Positions 42,087 through 50,705 of a stretch of 55,064 bases of DNA are shown here, piece after piece. Source of the DNA: Akkermansia muciniphila (GTDB lineage: Bacteria; Verrucomicrobiota; Verrucomicrobiia; Limisphaerales; BJHT01). A model generated the notes under the pieces. It saw only the letters and a program-made list of their open reading frames with translations. It made no database searches and was not told the origin of the DNA. Every line of letters starts with the position of its first letter. Within the stretch, counting starts at the first letter, position 1. Position numbers and translations under genes: made by a program. Location of the stretch: assembly GCA_945861535.1 (NCBI GenBank), contig CAMAUZ010000053.1:1-55064 (forward strand), given 5' to 3'.

Positions 42087-42673
42087 GCCGGATCGTGCAG
42101 CGGTCGGCGCGCCGGCTTCCAGCCGGCCCACGGCGTACCGAGGGCCGAAGCGGTGGGCGAGTTAGCCGTGCGGCGGCAGTCGGAACCGGCCAGAAGACCA
42201 CGGAGACGCGATGAACACGGAGCGGCGAAGCCACAACCAACGGAGCGCGGCTGTGTCCGCCGCGGACCAGCCGCAGCAGTCCCGAAACGTCGTGGGCGCA
42301 CATTGAAATCAGACGCCTCCCGTGCGGCCAACCCGCTGCGGCTGGTGCTCCGCGCACACAGCCGCGCTCCGGGAGAAATCGTCGCGCCCCGCGAGGATTT
42401 TGCAGGGTTGTAGTACCGAGCGGCGGAGCCGCAACCAACGGAGCGCGGCCGTCCCGGCCGCAGCGGCGACATCGGAGCCGGGGTGCTGAGAGTTTCTGGC
42501 GTTGTCGCAGGGGCGGAGCCGCTGCGGGCGGGACGCCCGCGCTCCGGAATGCTCGCGGCGCGCGCGGATTTTGCAGAGTTGTAATACGGAGGAAAACCGA
42601 TCCCTGCACCCGCTCCCAACATTCACCCTTCAGCCGGCAAACGGCAGCTCAAGCTCTGTCCCCACCGTAAGGC
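42087..42673. other. Repeat-filled convergent gap after glcD
   Basis: No gene. It is mostly the composite GC-rich palindrome (about 42130-42590), with a GCGCCGGCTTCCAGCCGGC hairpin near 42108. Confidence 0.7.
42130..42590. repeat. Composite GC-rich palindromic element, copy 2
   Basis: Bases 42190-42540 are homologous to 16276-16625 in the opposite orientation. It contains repeated GGAGCGCGGC, GCGGGCGGGACGCCCGC and TTTTGCAGAGTTGTA motifs. Confidence 0.8.
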
Positions 42674-44149
42674 TCACGGTTTGCCCATAGGCAGCGCCGC
42701 CGCGGTTTCGCCCGTTTTCCGAAAATCTTCGCGGATGACATCGAGCAGATCGAGCTGTCGGATCGCGTTTTGGATGACGGCGGCGTGGCCGCCTTGAATC
42801 CGGTTGCGCAGATCGGAGCGCATCTCGACGCGCCCGCGCTCGAGCAGATAATCCGCCAGCGTTTTCCGGTAATCCAGCACCAGCCGCGACAGGTCGCGCG
42901 GCGCGTTCCATTGCAGAATTTCGAGCTGCCGGACGGTCTGCGTGAGGACCTGCCGCTGCTGGGAAAAATCGAGCTGCATCAGGCCGTCTTGCAGCCGCAG
43001 ATTTTGCCGCCGCGCCAGTTCGCCGCCGGCCGCCGGGGATTGCACGGCGGTGTGGAGGATTTCATCCAGGCGCTGCAACGCGATGCTCTGCGTCCAGTTC
43101 ATGTGCTGATCGCGCCCGGTGAGATTGATCACCGTGACGGACCACCATTTCTCGACCTCGAGCGCGCTGCGGAAATGCCCGTTGAAGGCCTTCAAAAACG
43201 CCAGTTGCGGGTTCAGGTAATTGCCCAGCTCGCGGGTAAAATTCACCAGCGCCAGATTCCCCCCGGAGAGCCGCAGCAAGCTGGCCACGAAGACTTGCGC
43301 GGAATGGCGATGCGTCTCCCAGCCCGCGCCGACCAGTTGCGCATTGGACGGCAGGTTCATGTCCGAGAACGACAGCGCGCCGTGCTGGCGCAGATGCGCG
43401 CGGGCGGCGGCGAAATGATCGCGCGGGGTCATCTCGACCACCAGCACGCGGCGCGGCTCGGGCACGAGCGCCGGGCCGCCCGCGATGAGCACCTGCGCCG
43501 TCATCCCTTCCACGAGCCACTGCGGCAGGTTCACCACGCGCCCGCCGGACGAGCGGTTGGCCATTTCCTGCAACACCGTGTGCGTGATCGCCGTCACCAG
43601 CCGCGTGCGATCCACCCGCGTCGGCAGCGTGAGTTCGTACTGCCAGCCCTGGGCGAAACGCAGCGGCTTCAGGATGATCTCCGCCGTCGGCGGGCCGGGG
43701 CGCAGGTAAACATAAACCCGGCCGTGAACCAGATTCGCCGCCCCCATTTCCTGCAACAACACCTCGCGAATCCGGTCGCAAATGATCGCCAGCGGCCCCT
43801 GCTCCAGCCGCACCAGATTCGTCGCCATCAACGACGCCGGCGAGTCCACATCCGCCGCCGTCGGGTTCGGCGCAAAGACCACGAACTGCCCCGACCGGCT
43901 CGTCAAGGCCATCCCCGGCTTGAACAGAGTCGCCGCGCGCACGGGGAAACTGCCGGCAAGAAAAACGGCCAGCAGGCAAAACAAAATCCCCCGCGCTTGC
44001 CAGCCGCACGGCGACGACCGCAGCCGGCCGGCGAACGCGTCGTGGCTAACCTGAATCCGAACCCCAATCCCCAGACTGAATTTGGCAAAGGAATGGAGGC
44101 AAAGGAATGAAGACAAAAAGTTTTTCTGTCCCCATTCCTTTGCCTCCAT
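42674..44149 (-). CDS. Degenerate peptidase-MA-like exported protein
   Basis: A ~491-residue exported protein of uncertain function. A hydrophobic signal (ILFCLLAVFLAGSFPVRA) precedes a region (about 170-290) that matches the peptidase-MA/gluzincin pattern: AITHTVLQEMANR where a HEXXH helix would be, followed by LPQWLVEGMTAQ where the third ligand helix would be. The catalytic HEXXH is not intact, so it is probably inactive. The C-terminal part is helical. The start is uncertain. No ATG lies near the signal, and the ATG at 44149 lies inside the inverted repeat 44081-44161, which would make the first ~25 residues (MEAKEWGQ...) repeat-encoded. A non-ATG start nearer the signal is possible. Confidence 0.65.
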   Translation of the reverse strand: MEAKEWGQKNFLSSFLCLHSFAKFSLGIGVRIQVSHDAFAGRLRSSPCGWQARGILFCLLAVFLAGSFPVRAATLFKPGMALTSRSGQFVVFAPNPTAADVDSPASLMATNLVRLEQGPLAIICDRIREVLLQEMGAANLVHGRVYVYLRPGPPTAEIILKPLRFAQGWQYELTLPTRVDRTRLVTAITHTVLQEMANRSSGGRVVNLPQWLVEGMTAQVLIAGGPALVPEPRRVLVVEMTPRDHFAAARAHLRQHGALSFSDMNLPSNAQLVGAGWETHRHSAQVFVASLLRLSGGNLALVNFTRELGNYLNPQLAFLKAFNGHFRSALEVEKWWSVTVINLTGRDQHMNWTQSIALQRLDEILHTAVQSPAAGGELARRQNLRLQDGLMQLDFSQQRQVLTQTVRQLEILQWNAPRDLSRLVLDYRKTLADYLLERGRVEMRSDLRNRIQGGHAAVIQNAIRQLDLLDVIREDFRKTGETAAALPMGKP

Positions 44150-44161
44150 TCCTTTGCCAAA
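44081..44161. repeat. Perfect 29-bp inverted repeat at gene start
   Basis: Arms 44081-44109 and 44133-44161 (TTTGGCAAAGGAATGGAGG... and its complement) match over all 29 bases. The 23-base centre is itself nearly palindromic. It overlaps the 5' end of the peptidase-MA-like gene. Confidence 0.93.
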
Positions 44162-44563
44162 TCGCCCCTGCCCCGATCCCGTGCGACCATCCGCACCGCG
44201 CCGCTCCCAGCCAACGCCCCCCCCGTCACCCACTCGGTGCATTGGTCCCTTACTGCGCCGTCTCGGCGCTCGGGTTCTCCTCACGTCGGCGGCCACGTTG
44301 TCACGCCGCCACTGAAGGCCGCGCTCCGACGACATCGTTGCGGCTGAGAAACCACGGCCCGCACCCGATAAACACGGCTGAAAACCAATGACCTCTGCCG
44401 CACTCACCTCGCGAACCCTGGAGTTGTCGATTCGCCGTCCCCATCCGGGTCCATCCGTGTCCATCCGTGGTTGGACCGCCTTTTCCTTCCGGCCTGTCCC
44501 GCCGACACACCGGTCGCGCGCCGCGCGCTGCGGACTTCGGGACGACCGGGCGCGCATGGTGTC
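44162..44563. other. Gap upstream of peptidase-like gene
   Basis: No gene. C-rich on the plus strand, with fragments of other repeats, including a single CCGTGTCCATCCGTGGTTGG arm at 44456-44475 related to 18133-18154. Confidence 0.55.
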
Positions 44564-45001
44564 TCAACTCTTGGGACTAGCCGGCTTGGCGGGCTTGGCC
44601 TCCGTCTTCTTCGGGCTGGCCGCGCTGCCGGAGCCGCTGCCGCTGGTGCTGCTGGTGCTGCTGGAACTCGCCGACGCTTCCTTTTTCGCACCGCCCGAAC
44701 TTTCCCCCCCGCCGGACGCGCCTTCCTTTTTCGCCCCGCCGGAGCTTTCGCCGCCACCCCCCGCCGAGTCCTTTTTCGCCGACGCCTTGTAGTTCTCGCT
44801 CCGGTAATCGGTGATGTAAAAACCGGTGCCCTTGAACAGCAGCCCCGCCCCGCCGCTGATGGCGCGCTTCACCTTGCCCTTGCCCCATTTCTTCATCCCG
44901 CACAGCTCCTTCGGACAGGTCGTGACCGCCGAGGCGGACATCGGTTGAACCAGTTCAAAGTGGTGGTCGCATTTGGCGCAGGAGTATTCGTAGGTGGGCA
45001 T
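44564..45001 (-). CDS. FmdB-family zinc-ribbon protein
   Basis: A 145-residue protein. Residues 1-45 form an FmdB/CxxC-CxxC zinc ribbon: MPTYEYSCAKCDHHFE, then a second knuckle that reads CPKELC instead of CxxC. A conserved FKGTGFYITDYRSENYK stretch follows. The last ~65 residues are a low-complexity Ser/Gly/Ala/Lys/Pro tail with tandem ESSGGAKKE units. FmdB-type proteins are thought to be small regulatory or maturation factors. The ATG at 45001 gives the standard N-terminus. Confidence 0.92.
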   Translation of the reverse strand: MPTYEYSCAKCDHHFELVQPMSASAVTTCPKELCGMKKWGKGKVKRAISGGAGLLFKGTGFYITDYRSENYKASAKKDSAGGGGESSGGAKKEGASGGGESSGGAKKEASASSSSTSSTSGSGSGSAASPKKTEAKPAKPASPKS

Positions 45002-45102
45002 AAATAGTTGGCTACTGTGAGGCGACTAGAACACGCGCTGCATCAGCGCGTCAAGATACGCCGCCGGGCGGCAGGCGGGCAACGCGCGGCGGAAGCGCGC
45101 CA

Positions 45103-45209
45103 GGAGCGCGGCGTTCACGCCGCAGAGACGTCCGCATGAAACGAAAGCGCGCGACCAATCGAACGCTCCCTTCCCACCGCACATTTCTGCGGCGTGAAAG
45201 CCGCGCACC
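45103..45209. repeat. Palindrome with GCGGCGTTCACGCCGC arms
   Basis: Arms 45103-45130 and 45182-45209 pair imperfectly. The core GCGGCGTTCACGCCGC corresponds to GCGGCCTTCAGGCCGC of the 12595-12806 family, with both sides of the stem changed together. Its centre is shorter than in that family. Confidence 0.8.
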
Positions 45210-45215
45210 CGGCCC

Positions 45216-45371
45216 GTACCGCAGACTTCCAAGTCTGCTGTATCGCGGGTTTCCAAACCCGCGGACGCTCCAACCACCCGCAACGCCCCGGTTCACCGCA
45301 CGCGCTCGAACCACCGCGGCCCCTGCCGATTTAGAAATCGGCGACACAGCAGGTTTGGAAACCTGCGCTAC
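45216..45371. repeat. Four-hairpin palindrome, GTAGCGCAGG family, copy 2
   Basis: Same length and plan as 31197-31352, with hairpins CAGACTTCCAAGTCTG, GCGGGTTTCCAAACCCGC, GCCGATTTAGAAATCGGC and CAGGTTTGGAAACCTG. The first hairpin has changed on both sides of the stem, so it still pairs with itself although it no longer matches the outer partner fully. Confidence 0.92.
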
Positions 45372-45512
45372 GCGGGCTGTGCGCGGACGCGCCGACCGCG
45401 CCTCCGCGCGCCCGCCGCCGCCCCGCTTTACATTTCGTGCGCCGCCAGCGAGCCTCCGGCCAGCCCACTTCCGTCCGGCAGACTCCGGCGTCGCCGCGAG
45501 GGAAACCAGCGT

Positions 45513-46559
45513 ATGTCTTTTCATCCGGCCAACGTTCGTCGTCTCGCGGCCCGCTGCTTTCCCCCAGCGCTGGCGGGGCTGCTCGCCGGGTTGCTCCCCT
45601 ACGTTGCACCGCCCCGCGCGCACGCCGCGGCCACCGCCATCGTCGCCCCCACGAACACCACGCCCGCTGCCGCCACCCCCGCCGTCACCACGACCACGAA
45701 TGCCTGGCCCACCGCCGACTTCCTCGTCGAACGCGTCGTCGAGCGCTCCGCGTGGAACGAGGCCCAGCAGATTCGCAACCGCTACAGCTTCACCCGCCGC
45801 CACATCACCGACGAACTCACCGACAAGGGCCTCCTCAAGGACCGTCAGGACCGCGTGTACGAAGCCACCCCCATCGGCGGCGTCAGCCACTCGCGCTTGG
45901 TGCTCAAGGACGGCCAGCCGCTCTCCGCCAAGGAAGCGAAAAAGGAGACCGAGAAGGAGCGCAAAGCTTGGGAAGCCTCGACCACCGGTTTGCAGCAACC
46001 GATCACGCCCGACAAAGGCCGCAGCATCAACCAGGACCTGGTGCAGCGCTTCCGCTTCGAAGTCATCGGCGAGGAGATTTTCCGCGGCCGCCGCTCCTAT
46101 GTGCTGACGATGGAACCCAAGTCCCGCGTTCTGCCGGTGAAACAACTGCAGGACAATTTTTTCAACAAACTCGGCGGCAAAGTCTGGATTGATGCCGCGG
46201 ACTTCGAGGTCGCCAAAGCCGAGATTTCCCTGCGCGAGAAAGTCCCGATTCTCCTGAACCTGGTCGGCGCGATGAACAAGTTCACCATCCACTTCCGCAA
46301 ACAACGTCTCCCCGAGGGCGTCTGGCTCACCGACCGCTCCTGGGTCGATCTCGAGACGCGCAAACTCATGCTCAACTCCCACGTCAACCACCTCCTCGAA
46401 TGGCGCGACTTCAAACTCGTCGGCCCGGCCCCGACCAACTTCGTTCCCGCGGCAGTCACGCCCCGCGCCACCGCCACGCCCGCGCCCAAGCTGCCACCCG
46501 CGCCGACCCCGACGCCGGCACCGGCGAACACCGTGCCTCCGGAGTCAATTAAACCGTGA
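45513..46559 (+). CDS. LolA-like exported protein
   Basis: A 348-residue protein with an N-terminal signal region (about 10-40) and a Thr/Ala-rich linker. The middle (about 65-300) resembles the LolA/LolB-type half-barrel found in uncharacterised outer-membrane-lipoprotein-sorting-like proteins: FEVIGEEIFRGRRSYVLTME, then GGKVWIDAADFEVAKAEISL, then EGVWLTDRSWVDLETRKLML. The C-terminus is a Pro/Ala/Thr-rich tail. The substrate is unknown. The TGA at 46557-46559 lies in GTGA; the downstream lipoprotein gene starts 50 bases later and is likely cotranscribed. Confidence 0.75.
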   Translation: MSFHPANVRRLAARCFPPALAGLLAGLLPYVAPPRAHAAATAIVAPTNTTPAAATPAVTTTTNAWPTADFLVERVVERSAWNEAQQIRNRYSFTRRHITDELTDKGLLKDRQDRVYEATPIGGVSHSRLVLKDGQPLSAKEAKKETEKERKAWEASTTGLQQPITPDKGRSINQDLVQRFRFEVIGEEIFRGRRSYVLTMEPKSRVLPVKQLQDNFFNKLGGKVWIDAADFEVAKAEISLREKVPILLNLVGAMNKFTIHFRKQRLPEGVWLTDRSWVDLETRKLMLNSHVNHLLEWRDFKLVGPAPTNFVPAAVTPRATATPAPKLPPAPTPTPAPANTVPPESIKP

Positions 46560-46609
46560 CCTGCCTCTTTCTCGCGCCAGCCAACTTTCAAATTTCCAAA
46601 TCTGAAATC

Positions 46610-47425
46610 ATGAAAATCACGACCGCCCCGTTCCTCACCTCCGCCCTGCTCGTCGCATCATTCTTCTTCACGGGTTGCTGCTGCTGCTCCGGCCCCGCCA
46701 AGAAAACTGCCATGCACCAGCCCCGCCCCGCCGCCACGCCCAACATCGCCACCTATTCCATCGTCGCCTTCGATCCCGCGACCGGCGATCTCGGCGTCGC
46801 GGTGCAGAGCAAATTCTTCGGCGTCGGCAGCGTCGTGCCGTGGGCCAGGGCCGGCGTCGGCGCCATTGCCACCCAAGCCGAGGCCAACGTCACCTACGGC
46901 CCCGACGGCCTGCGCCTGCTCGCCGCCGGCCGGAGCGTGCGACAAGTCGTCGAGGTCCTCACCGAGACCGATCCGCGCAAAGAAGTGCGCCAGTTCGGAG
47001 TCGTCGATGCCCGCGGCAACGCCGCCGCCTACACCGGCGCCAAATGCAACGACTACGCCGGCCATCTCGAACGCAAAAACTTCGCCGTGCAGGGCAACAT
47101 CCTCGCCGGCGAGGCCGTGATCAAAGCCATGGAGACCGCCTACGTCGCCGCGCAAAAGAAGCCCGACACCGAGCTGGGCGACTGGCTCGTCGCCGCCCTC
47201 GACGCCGCAGAAAAAGCCGGCGGCGACAAACGCGGCCGCCAGTCCGCCGCCCTCCTCGTCGTCCGCGAAAACAGCGGTTACGGCCGCGCCAACGACCGCT
47301 ACATCGACCTCCGCGTCGAGGACCACGCCGAGCCGATCCAGGAACTCGCGCGCCTCCTCGAGATGCACAAACGCTTCTACCCCGCCACCCATCGCAACCG
47401 CCCCCAACGCGCCCCCGCCGAGTAG
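46610..47425 (+). CDS. DUF1028 lipoprotein
   Basis: A 271-residue lipoprotein (signal ending FFFTGC, followed by three more Cys) of the DUF1028 family, which has an Ntn-hydrolase-like fold. The conserved features are TYSIVAFDPATGDLGVAVQS, AIATQAEANVTYGPDGL, RQFGVVDARGNAAAYTG and FAVQGNILAGEAVIKAM. A catalytic role is not established for the family. ATG 46610 is chosen because it begins the lipoprotein signal; the upstream GTG at 46556 overlaps the previous stop. Confidence 0.88.
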   Translation: MKITTAPFLTSALLVASFFFTGCCCCSGPAKKTAMHQPRPAATPNIATYSIVAFDPATGDLGVAVQSKFFGVGSVVPWARAGVGAIATQAEANVTYGPDGLRLLAAGRSVRQVVEVLTETDPRKEVRQFGVVDARGNAAAYTGAKCNDYAGHLERKNFAVQGNILAGEAVIKAMETAYVAAQKKPDTELGDWLVAALDAAEKAGGDKRGRQSAALLVVRENSGYGRANDRYIDLRVEDHAEPIQELARLLEMHKRFYPATHRNRPQRAPAE

Positions 47426-47879
47426 CGCCCGCCAGCCACGCCCCGCCGCCCCGCAAAACTAGCCGTAAGGCACCGAGCCGTAGCCACGCAGGCGGCCCGC
47501 CCGCGAGCGCCACCCGCGTCCCACGATCCAGCATCACACTCCCCAAAATCCTCCCGCAGATTCAGGGAGGCCCACAGATTCAATTCCCCATCTGTGGGCC
47601 TCCCTGAATCTGCGGGAGTTTCGGCGCGTTCCCCGACTGTCCCGTTTTGGGGCAGTTTGTTCCGCGCTGCTGCCGGTCCCGGCCCTCCCCTGCCCCTCCG
47701 CCCGCGGTCCCAGCGTACTCCCCGTCCTCACGCCGACGGCGGCCAAACCCCTTACGCCTCAATCATTCCCGCCCCCTGCCGATAGCTTGCGTTGACACCC
47801 GCGGGGTGCATCCGCGCAGCAGCGAGTGTATCCGCGACCGCGGCAAGCCGCCTGCTTGGAGCAGGGAGAGAGATTACAA
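47426..47879. other. Gap before pseudopilin operon
   Basis: No gene. It holds the perfect hairpin 47552-47617. The start of the next gene has a strong ribosome site, GGGAGAG, at about 47864-47870. A TTGACA at 47792-47797 has no AT-rich -10 partner, so no promoter is called. Confidence 0.55.
47552..47617. repeat. Perfect 28-bp inverted repeat
   Basis: Arms 47552-47579 and 47590-47617 are complementary over all 28 bases with a 10-base loop. It lies 126 bases after the DUF1028 gene. There is no T-run on either side, so it is not a standard intrinsic terminator. Confidence 0.95.
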
Positions 47880-48347
47880 ATGAAGACCCGCAGACAACCA
47901 GAACCGTCCGCGTCCGCCCCACGGCGCACGGCTGGTTTTACCCTCACGGAGGTCACCGCGGCGGCGGCCATCGCGGCCATCACCGTGGCGGGGGTCATCT
48001 CGGGCTATGTGCAATCCGCCGAGCGCGCCGAATGGTCGGGGAACTGTCTGGCCGCGCAGGCCCTGGCGGTGCAACGCATGGAACAGACCCGGGCCGCACG
48101 CTGGGATACGGAGGCGGGCATCGACGAGCTGTTGACGGCGAACTTCACCAACCAGGTCGTGACACTGGATCTGCCGGTCTCCGGGACCAATGCCATCTAT
48201 GCGACGAACTTCACCACCATTACAACGATCGCCACCAACGCTCCGATGTTGAAAATGATCCGGGTGGATTGTGTGTGGCGCTGGAATCGGAGGAACAAGG
48301 TGACGACCAATACCGTGGTGGTGTATCGCGCCCCGGATCACACCTGA
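47880..48347 (+). CDS. Prepilin-like protein, GspI/PilV type
   Basis: A 155-residue type IV pilin-like protein. After a basic leader (MKTRRQPEPSASAPRRTAG) comes the prepilin cleavage site G|FTLTEVTAAAAIAAITVAGV, with Glu at +5 and a hydrophobic helix. The globular part has Asn/Thr-rich strands (DLPVSGTNAIYATNFTT). ATG 47880 follows a good Shine-Dalgarno. It is the first of four tightly packed genes. Confidence 0.87.
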   Translation: MKTRRQPEPSASAPRRTAGFTLTEVTAAAAIAAITVAGVISGYVQSAERAEWSGNCLAAQALAVQRMEQTRAARWDTEAGIDELLTANFTNQVVTLDLPVSGTNAIYATNFTTITTIATNAPMLKMIRVDCVWRWNRRNKVTTNTVVVYRAPDHT

Positions 48348-48348
48348 C

Positions 48349-48951
48349 ATGAAGCCGCTCCCTTCCAGTGATCGCGCCCGTTCCGCCGCGTTCACGCTCA
48401 CCGAAATGCTGGTCGCGATGACGATCCTCACGATGGTCGTCGGCAGCGTCATCTATTGCCATGTGATGGGGATGCAACTCAACCAGATCACCATATCCAA
48501 GCTGGGCGTGGACCAGCAGGCGCGCAACGCCTTCAACCGCCTGCACGACGAAGTGCGTTCCGCCACCACGATTGAGATCGGCAACGGCACCGCCACCACT
48601 TTCACCACGATTTCCAACGGGCTGGCGCAGGCCGGGATGGCGCTGCGCATTTGTCCAACCACCAACACGGCGAACTGGATTCGCTACTACTACGAGCCGT
48701 CAGCCCGGGAGCTTCGGCGCGTGGACTACGCCGTGGCCACGCCGCGGACCATCGCGCAGAACCTGACCAATGCGATCCTGTTCCAAGCTGAAAACTACGC
48801 GGGAACGGTGCTCACCGGACCGGCGAACAACCGGGTGCTCAATGTAACTCTGCGGTTCAATCCGACCCGCTTTTCGTCCGCGTCGGTGGGGACCAACGCC
48901 CTCTTCGATTACTACACCCTCCAGGCGAAGATCACCCGGCGCATCCTTTGA
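48349..48951 (+). CDS. Prepilin-like protein, GspJ/PilW type
   Basis: A 200-residue pilin-like protein with the site SAA|FTLTEMLVAMTILTMVVG; the residue before the cleavage is Ala where Gly is usual. The size, the long globular domain and the position second in the cluster suggest GspJ/PilW. It begins one base after the previous stop. Confidence 0.85.
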   Translation: MKPLPSSDRARSAAFTLTEMLVAMTILTMVVGSVIYCHVMGMQLNQITISKLGVDQQARNAFNRLHDEVRSATTIEIGNGTATTFTTISNGLAQAGMALRICPTTNTANWIRYYYEPSARELRRVDYAVATPRTIAQNLTNAILFQAENYAGTVLTGPANNRVLNVTLRFNPTRFSSASVGTNALFDYYTLQAKITRRIL

Positions 48952-48957
48952 GGAGCT

Positions 48958-50703
48958 ATGAACCTGCCCCCGCGCCCCACTCCCCGCCGCCCACAGGGCT
49001 TCGCGCTCGTGATGGTGCTCGTGTTCTCCGGCATCGCCATCACTGTCCTGAGTGCGGCGATGAACTGGACCGCCGCCAACTCGGCCAACAACGAGCGCAG
49101 CGTGCAACTGACCATCACCGGCGCCGCCGCCGAAGCCGCCACCGAGAAGGTCCTCACCAGCATCATGTCCGACTATGACAACGGCGGCGAAGCCACCGTC
49201 TTCGCCAATCTCAATCAGTATCGCACGCGGATTCCCACTGCGGCGGAGAACAGCTATTGGTCGAATTTTTCCTTCAGCGACGCCCAGGGCGGGATCAACG
49301 CGAATTACGTCCAGCGCCTGCAGACCCAGACTTACACCAACCTGAGCGGTCAATTCGCCGGCCTGTTCGGCTTCGCGTCGCAGTACCGGGTGATTTCCAA
49401 TGCGCGGCAAACCAATGGCCGCTATGCCATCACCAATGCCATCCAGCAGGAGTTGCAACTGGCCTCGATTCCTATCTTCCAGTTCGCGATTTTCTACAAC
49501 AGTCTCCTTGAATTCTCTACTGCCGCACCACTGACCATCGGCGGCCGGGTCCATGCCAACAGCAATCTCTACGTCGGCTCCGGTTCGCCCCTCACCTTTA
49601 CCACCAATGTCACCACCACCCGCTCCATCGACAAGGTGGCGTGGGCGGGTGCGACAGTTGCGTCCTTTAGCGGCAGCATAAGCTATCTCGGCGTCGTCTC
49701 CACCAATGCCAACTCACTGACTCTACCCATTGGCACCAACAACTCCGCCGCCGCCGTCCGCGAAGTGATCAACCCGCCGCCCGCCGGCGAGGCCATGACC
49801 TCCCCGATGGGCCAGGAACGCTTCTACAACAAAGCCGAGCTACAGGTGCTCGTCAGCAACGCCGCCGTCACCGTCCGGGTCCAGACCCCCTTCGATAATT
49901 CCCCGCTCACCATCGCGTGGAGCAATGCCAGTTACTTCATGACCACCAATCTTACTTTCACCGACCAGCGCGAGGGAAAGACCATTGTCACCACCGAGAT
50001 CGATGTCGGAAGATTCCGCACCTGGGCGGCGACCAACGCGACGGTCATCAGCAAACTCGGCTCGGGCAATCCCCCGAACGTCCTCTATGTCGCCGACAAT
50101 CGCACCACCACGGCCTCGCAACTTACCGGCATTAGACTCAAGAACGGCCAGACTCTACCCAGTCGCGGACTGACCATCGCTACTCCCAACCCGCTCTATG
50201 TGCTCGGACACTACAACTGCACCAACGCCGCGCATCTCGGCACCACCAACACGACTTCCTCCCGCCCGGCCGCCATTGTGGCCGACGCCTTGACGGTGCT
50301 GTCGCCGAGCTGGACCGACGGAGCCAGCGGCGGTGCCTACACCAGTCGCGTGGCCGCCAACACTACTCTGAACGCCGCGATTCTCGCCGGCGTGGTGTAC
50401 TCCACCGGCTCCTCCCAGGCGGCTTTCAGCGGCGGGGTTCACAATTATCCGCGACTCCTCGAAGCCTGGTCCGGCCGCACCCTTACTCTCAATGGTTCCA
50501 TAGTTAATCTCTTCAACAGCGTCCGCGCCGCCACCCAGTTCCAATGGCCCGGAGTCTATTACAACGCCCCCACCCGCCAGATTTACTTCGATCAGAACTT
50601 CATGAACGTAAACAACCTCCCGCCCGGCACGCCGCAATTACGCGTCCTCATCCGCGCCCGCTGGCTCAATCCGGCGCCGGGCGTCATCAACTACGCGGGT
50701 TAA
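48958..50703 (+). CDS. Large minor pilin, GspK/PilX type
   Basis: A 581-residue exported protein with a basic leader and a pilin-like helix (PRRPQG|FALVMVLVFSGIAITV). It lacks Glu at +5, a feature of GspK and some PilX proteins, which cap the pseudopilus tip. The rest is a long Asn/Thr/Ser-rich beta-type region with GGRVHANSNLYVGSGSPLTF and SRPAAIVADALTVLSP. It is larger than usual for GspK. It begins six bases after the GspJ-like gene. Confidence 0.82.
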   Translation: MNLPPRPTPRRPQGFALVMVLVFSGIAITVLSAAMNWTAANSANNERSVQLTITGAAAEAATEKVLTSIMSDYDNGGEATVFANLNQYRTRIPTAAENSYWSNFSFSDAQGGINANYVQRLQTQTYTNLSGQFAGLFGFASQYRVISNARQTNGRYAITNAIQQELQLASIPIFQFAIFYNSLLEFSTAAPLTIGGRVHANSNLYVGSGSPLTFTTNVTTTRSIDKVAWAGATVASFSGSISYLGVVSTNANSLTLPIGTNNSAAAVREVINPPPAGEAMTSPMGQERFYNKAELQVLVSNAAVTVRVQTPFDNSPLTIAWSNASYFMTTNLTFTDQREGKTIVTTEIDVGRFRTWAATNATVISKLGSGNPPNVLYVADNRTTTASQLTGIRLKNGQTLPSRGLTIATPNPLYVLGHYNCTNAAHLGTTNTTSSRPAAIVADALTVLSPSWTDGASGGAYTSRVAANTTLNAAILAGVVYSTGSSQAAFSGGVHNYPRLLEAWSGRTLTLNGSIVNLFNSVRAATQFQWPGVYYNAPTRQIYFDQNFMNVNNLPPGTPQLRVLIRARWLNPAPGVINYAG

Positions 50704-50705
50704 TC

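Larger units (their letters stand above)
45002..45512. other. Divergent gap with two palindromes
   Basis: No gene. It holds two adjacent palindromes, 45103-45209 and 45216-45371. The remainder is GC-rich without recognised signals. Confidence 0.6.

Noticed and set aside
47552-47617. Intrinsic terminator
   Set aside because: No T-run follows the stem on either strand.
47792-47797. TTGACA as a -35 element for the pseudopilin operon
   Set aside because: No AT-rich -10 hexamer at suitable spacing.
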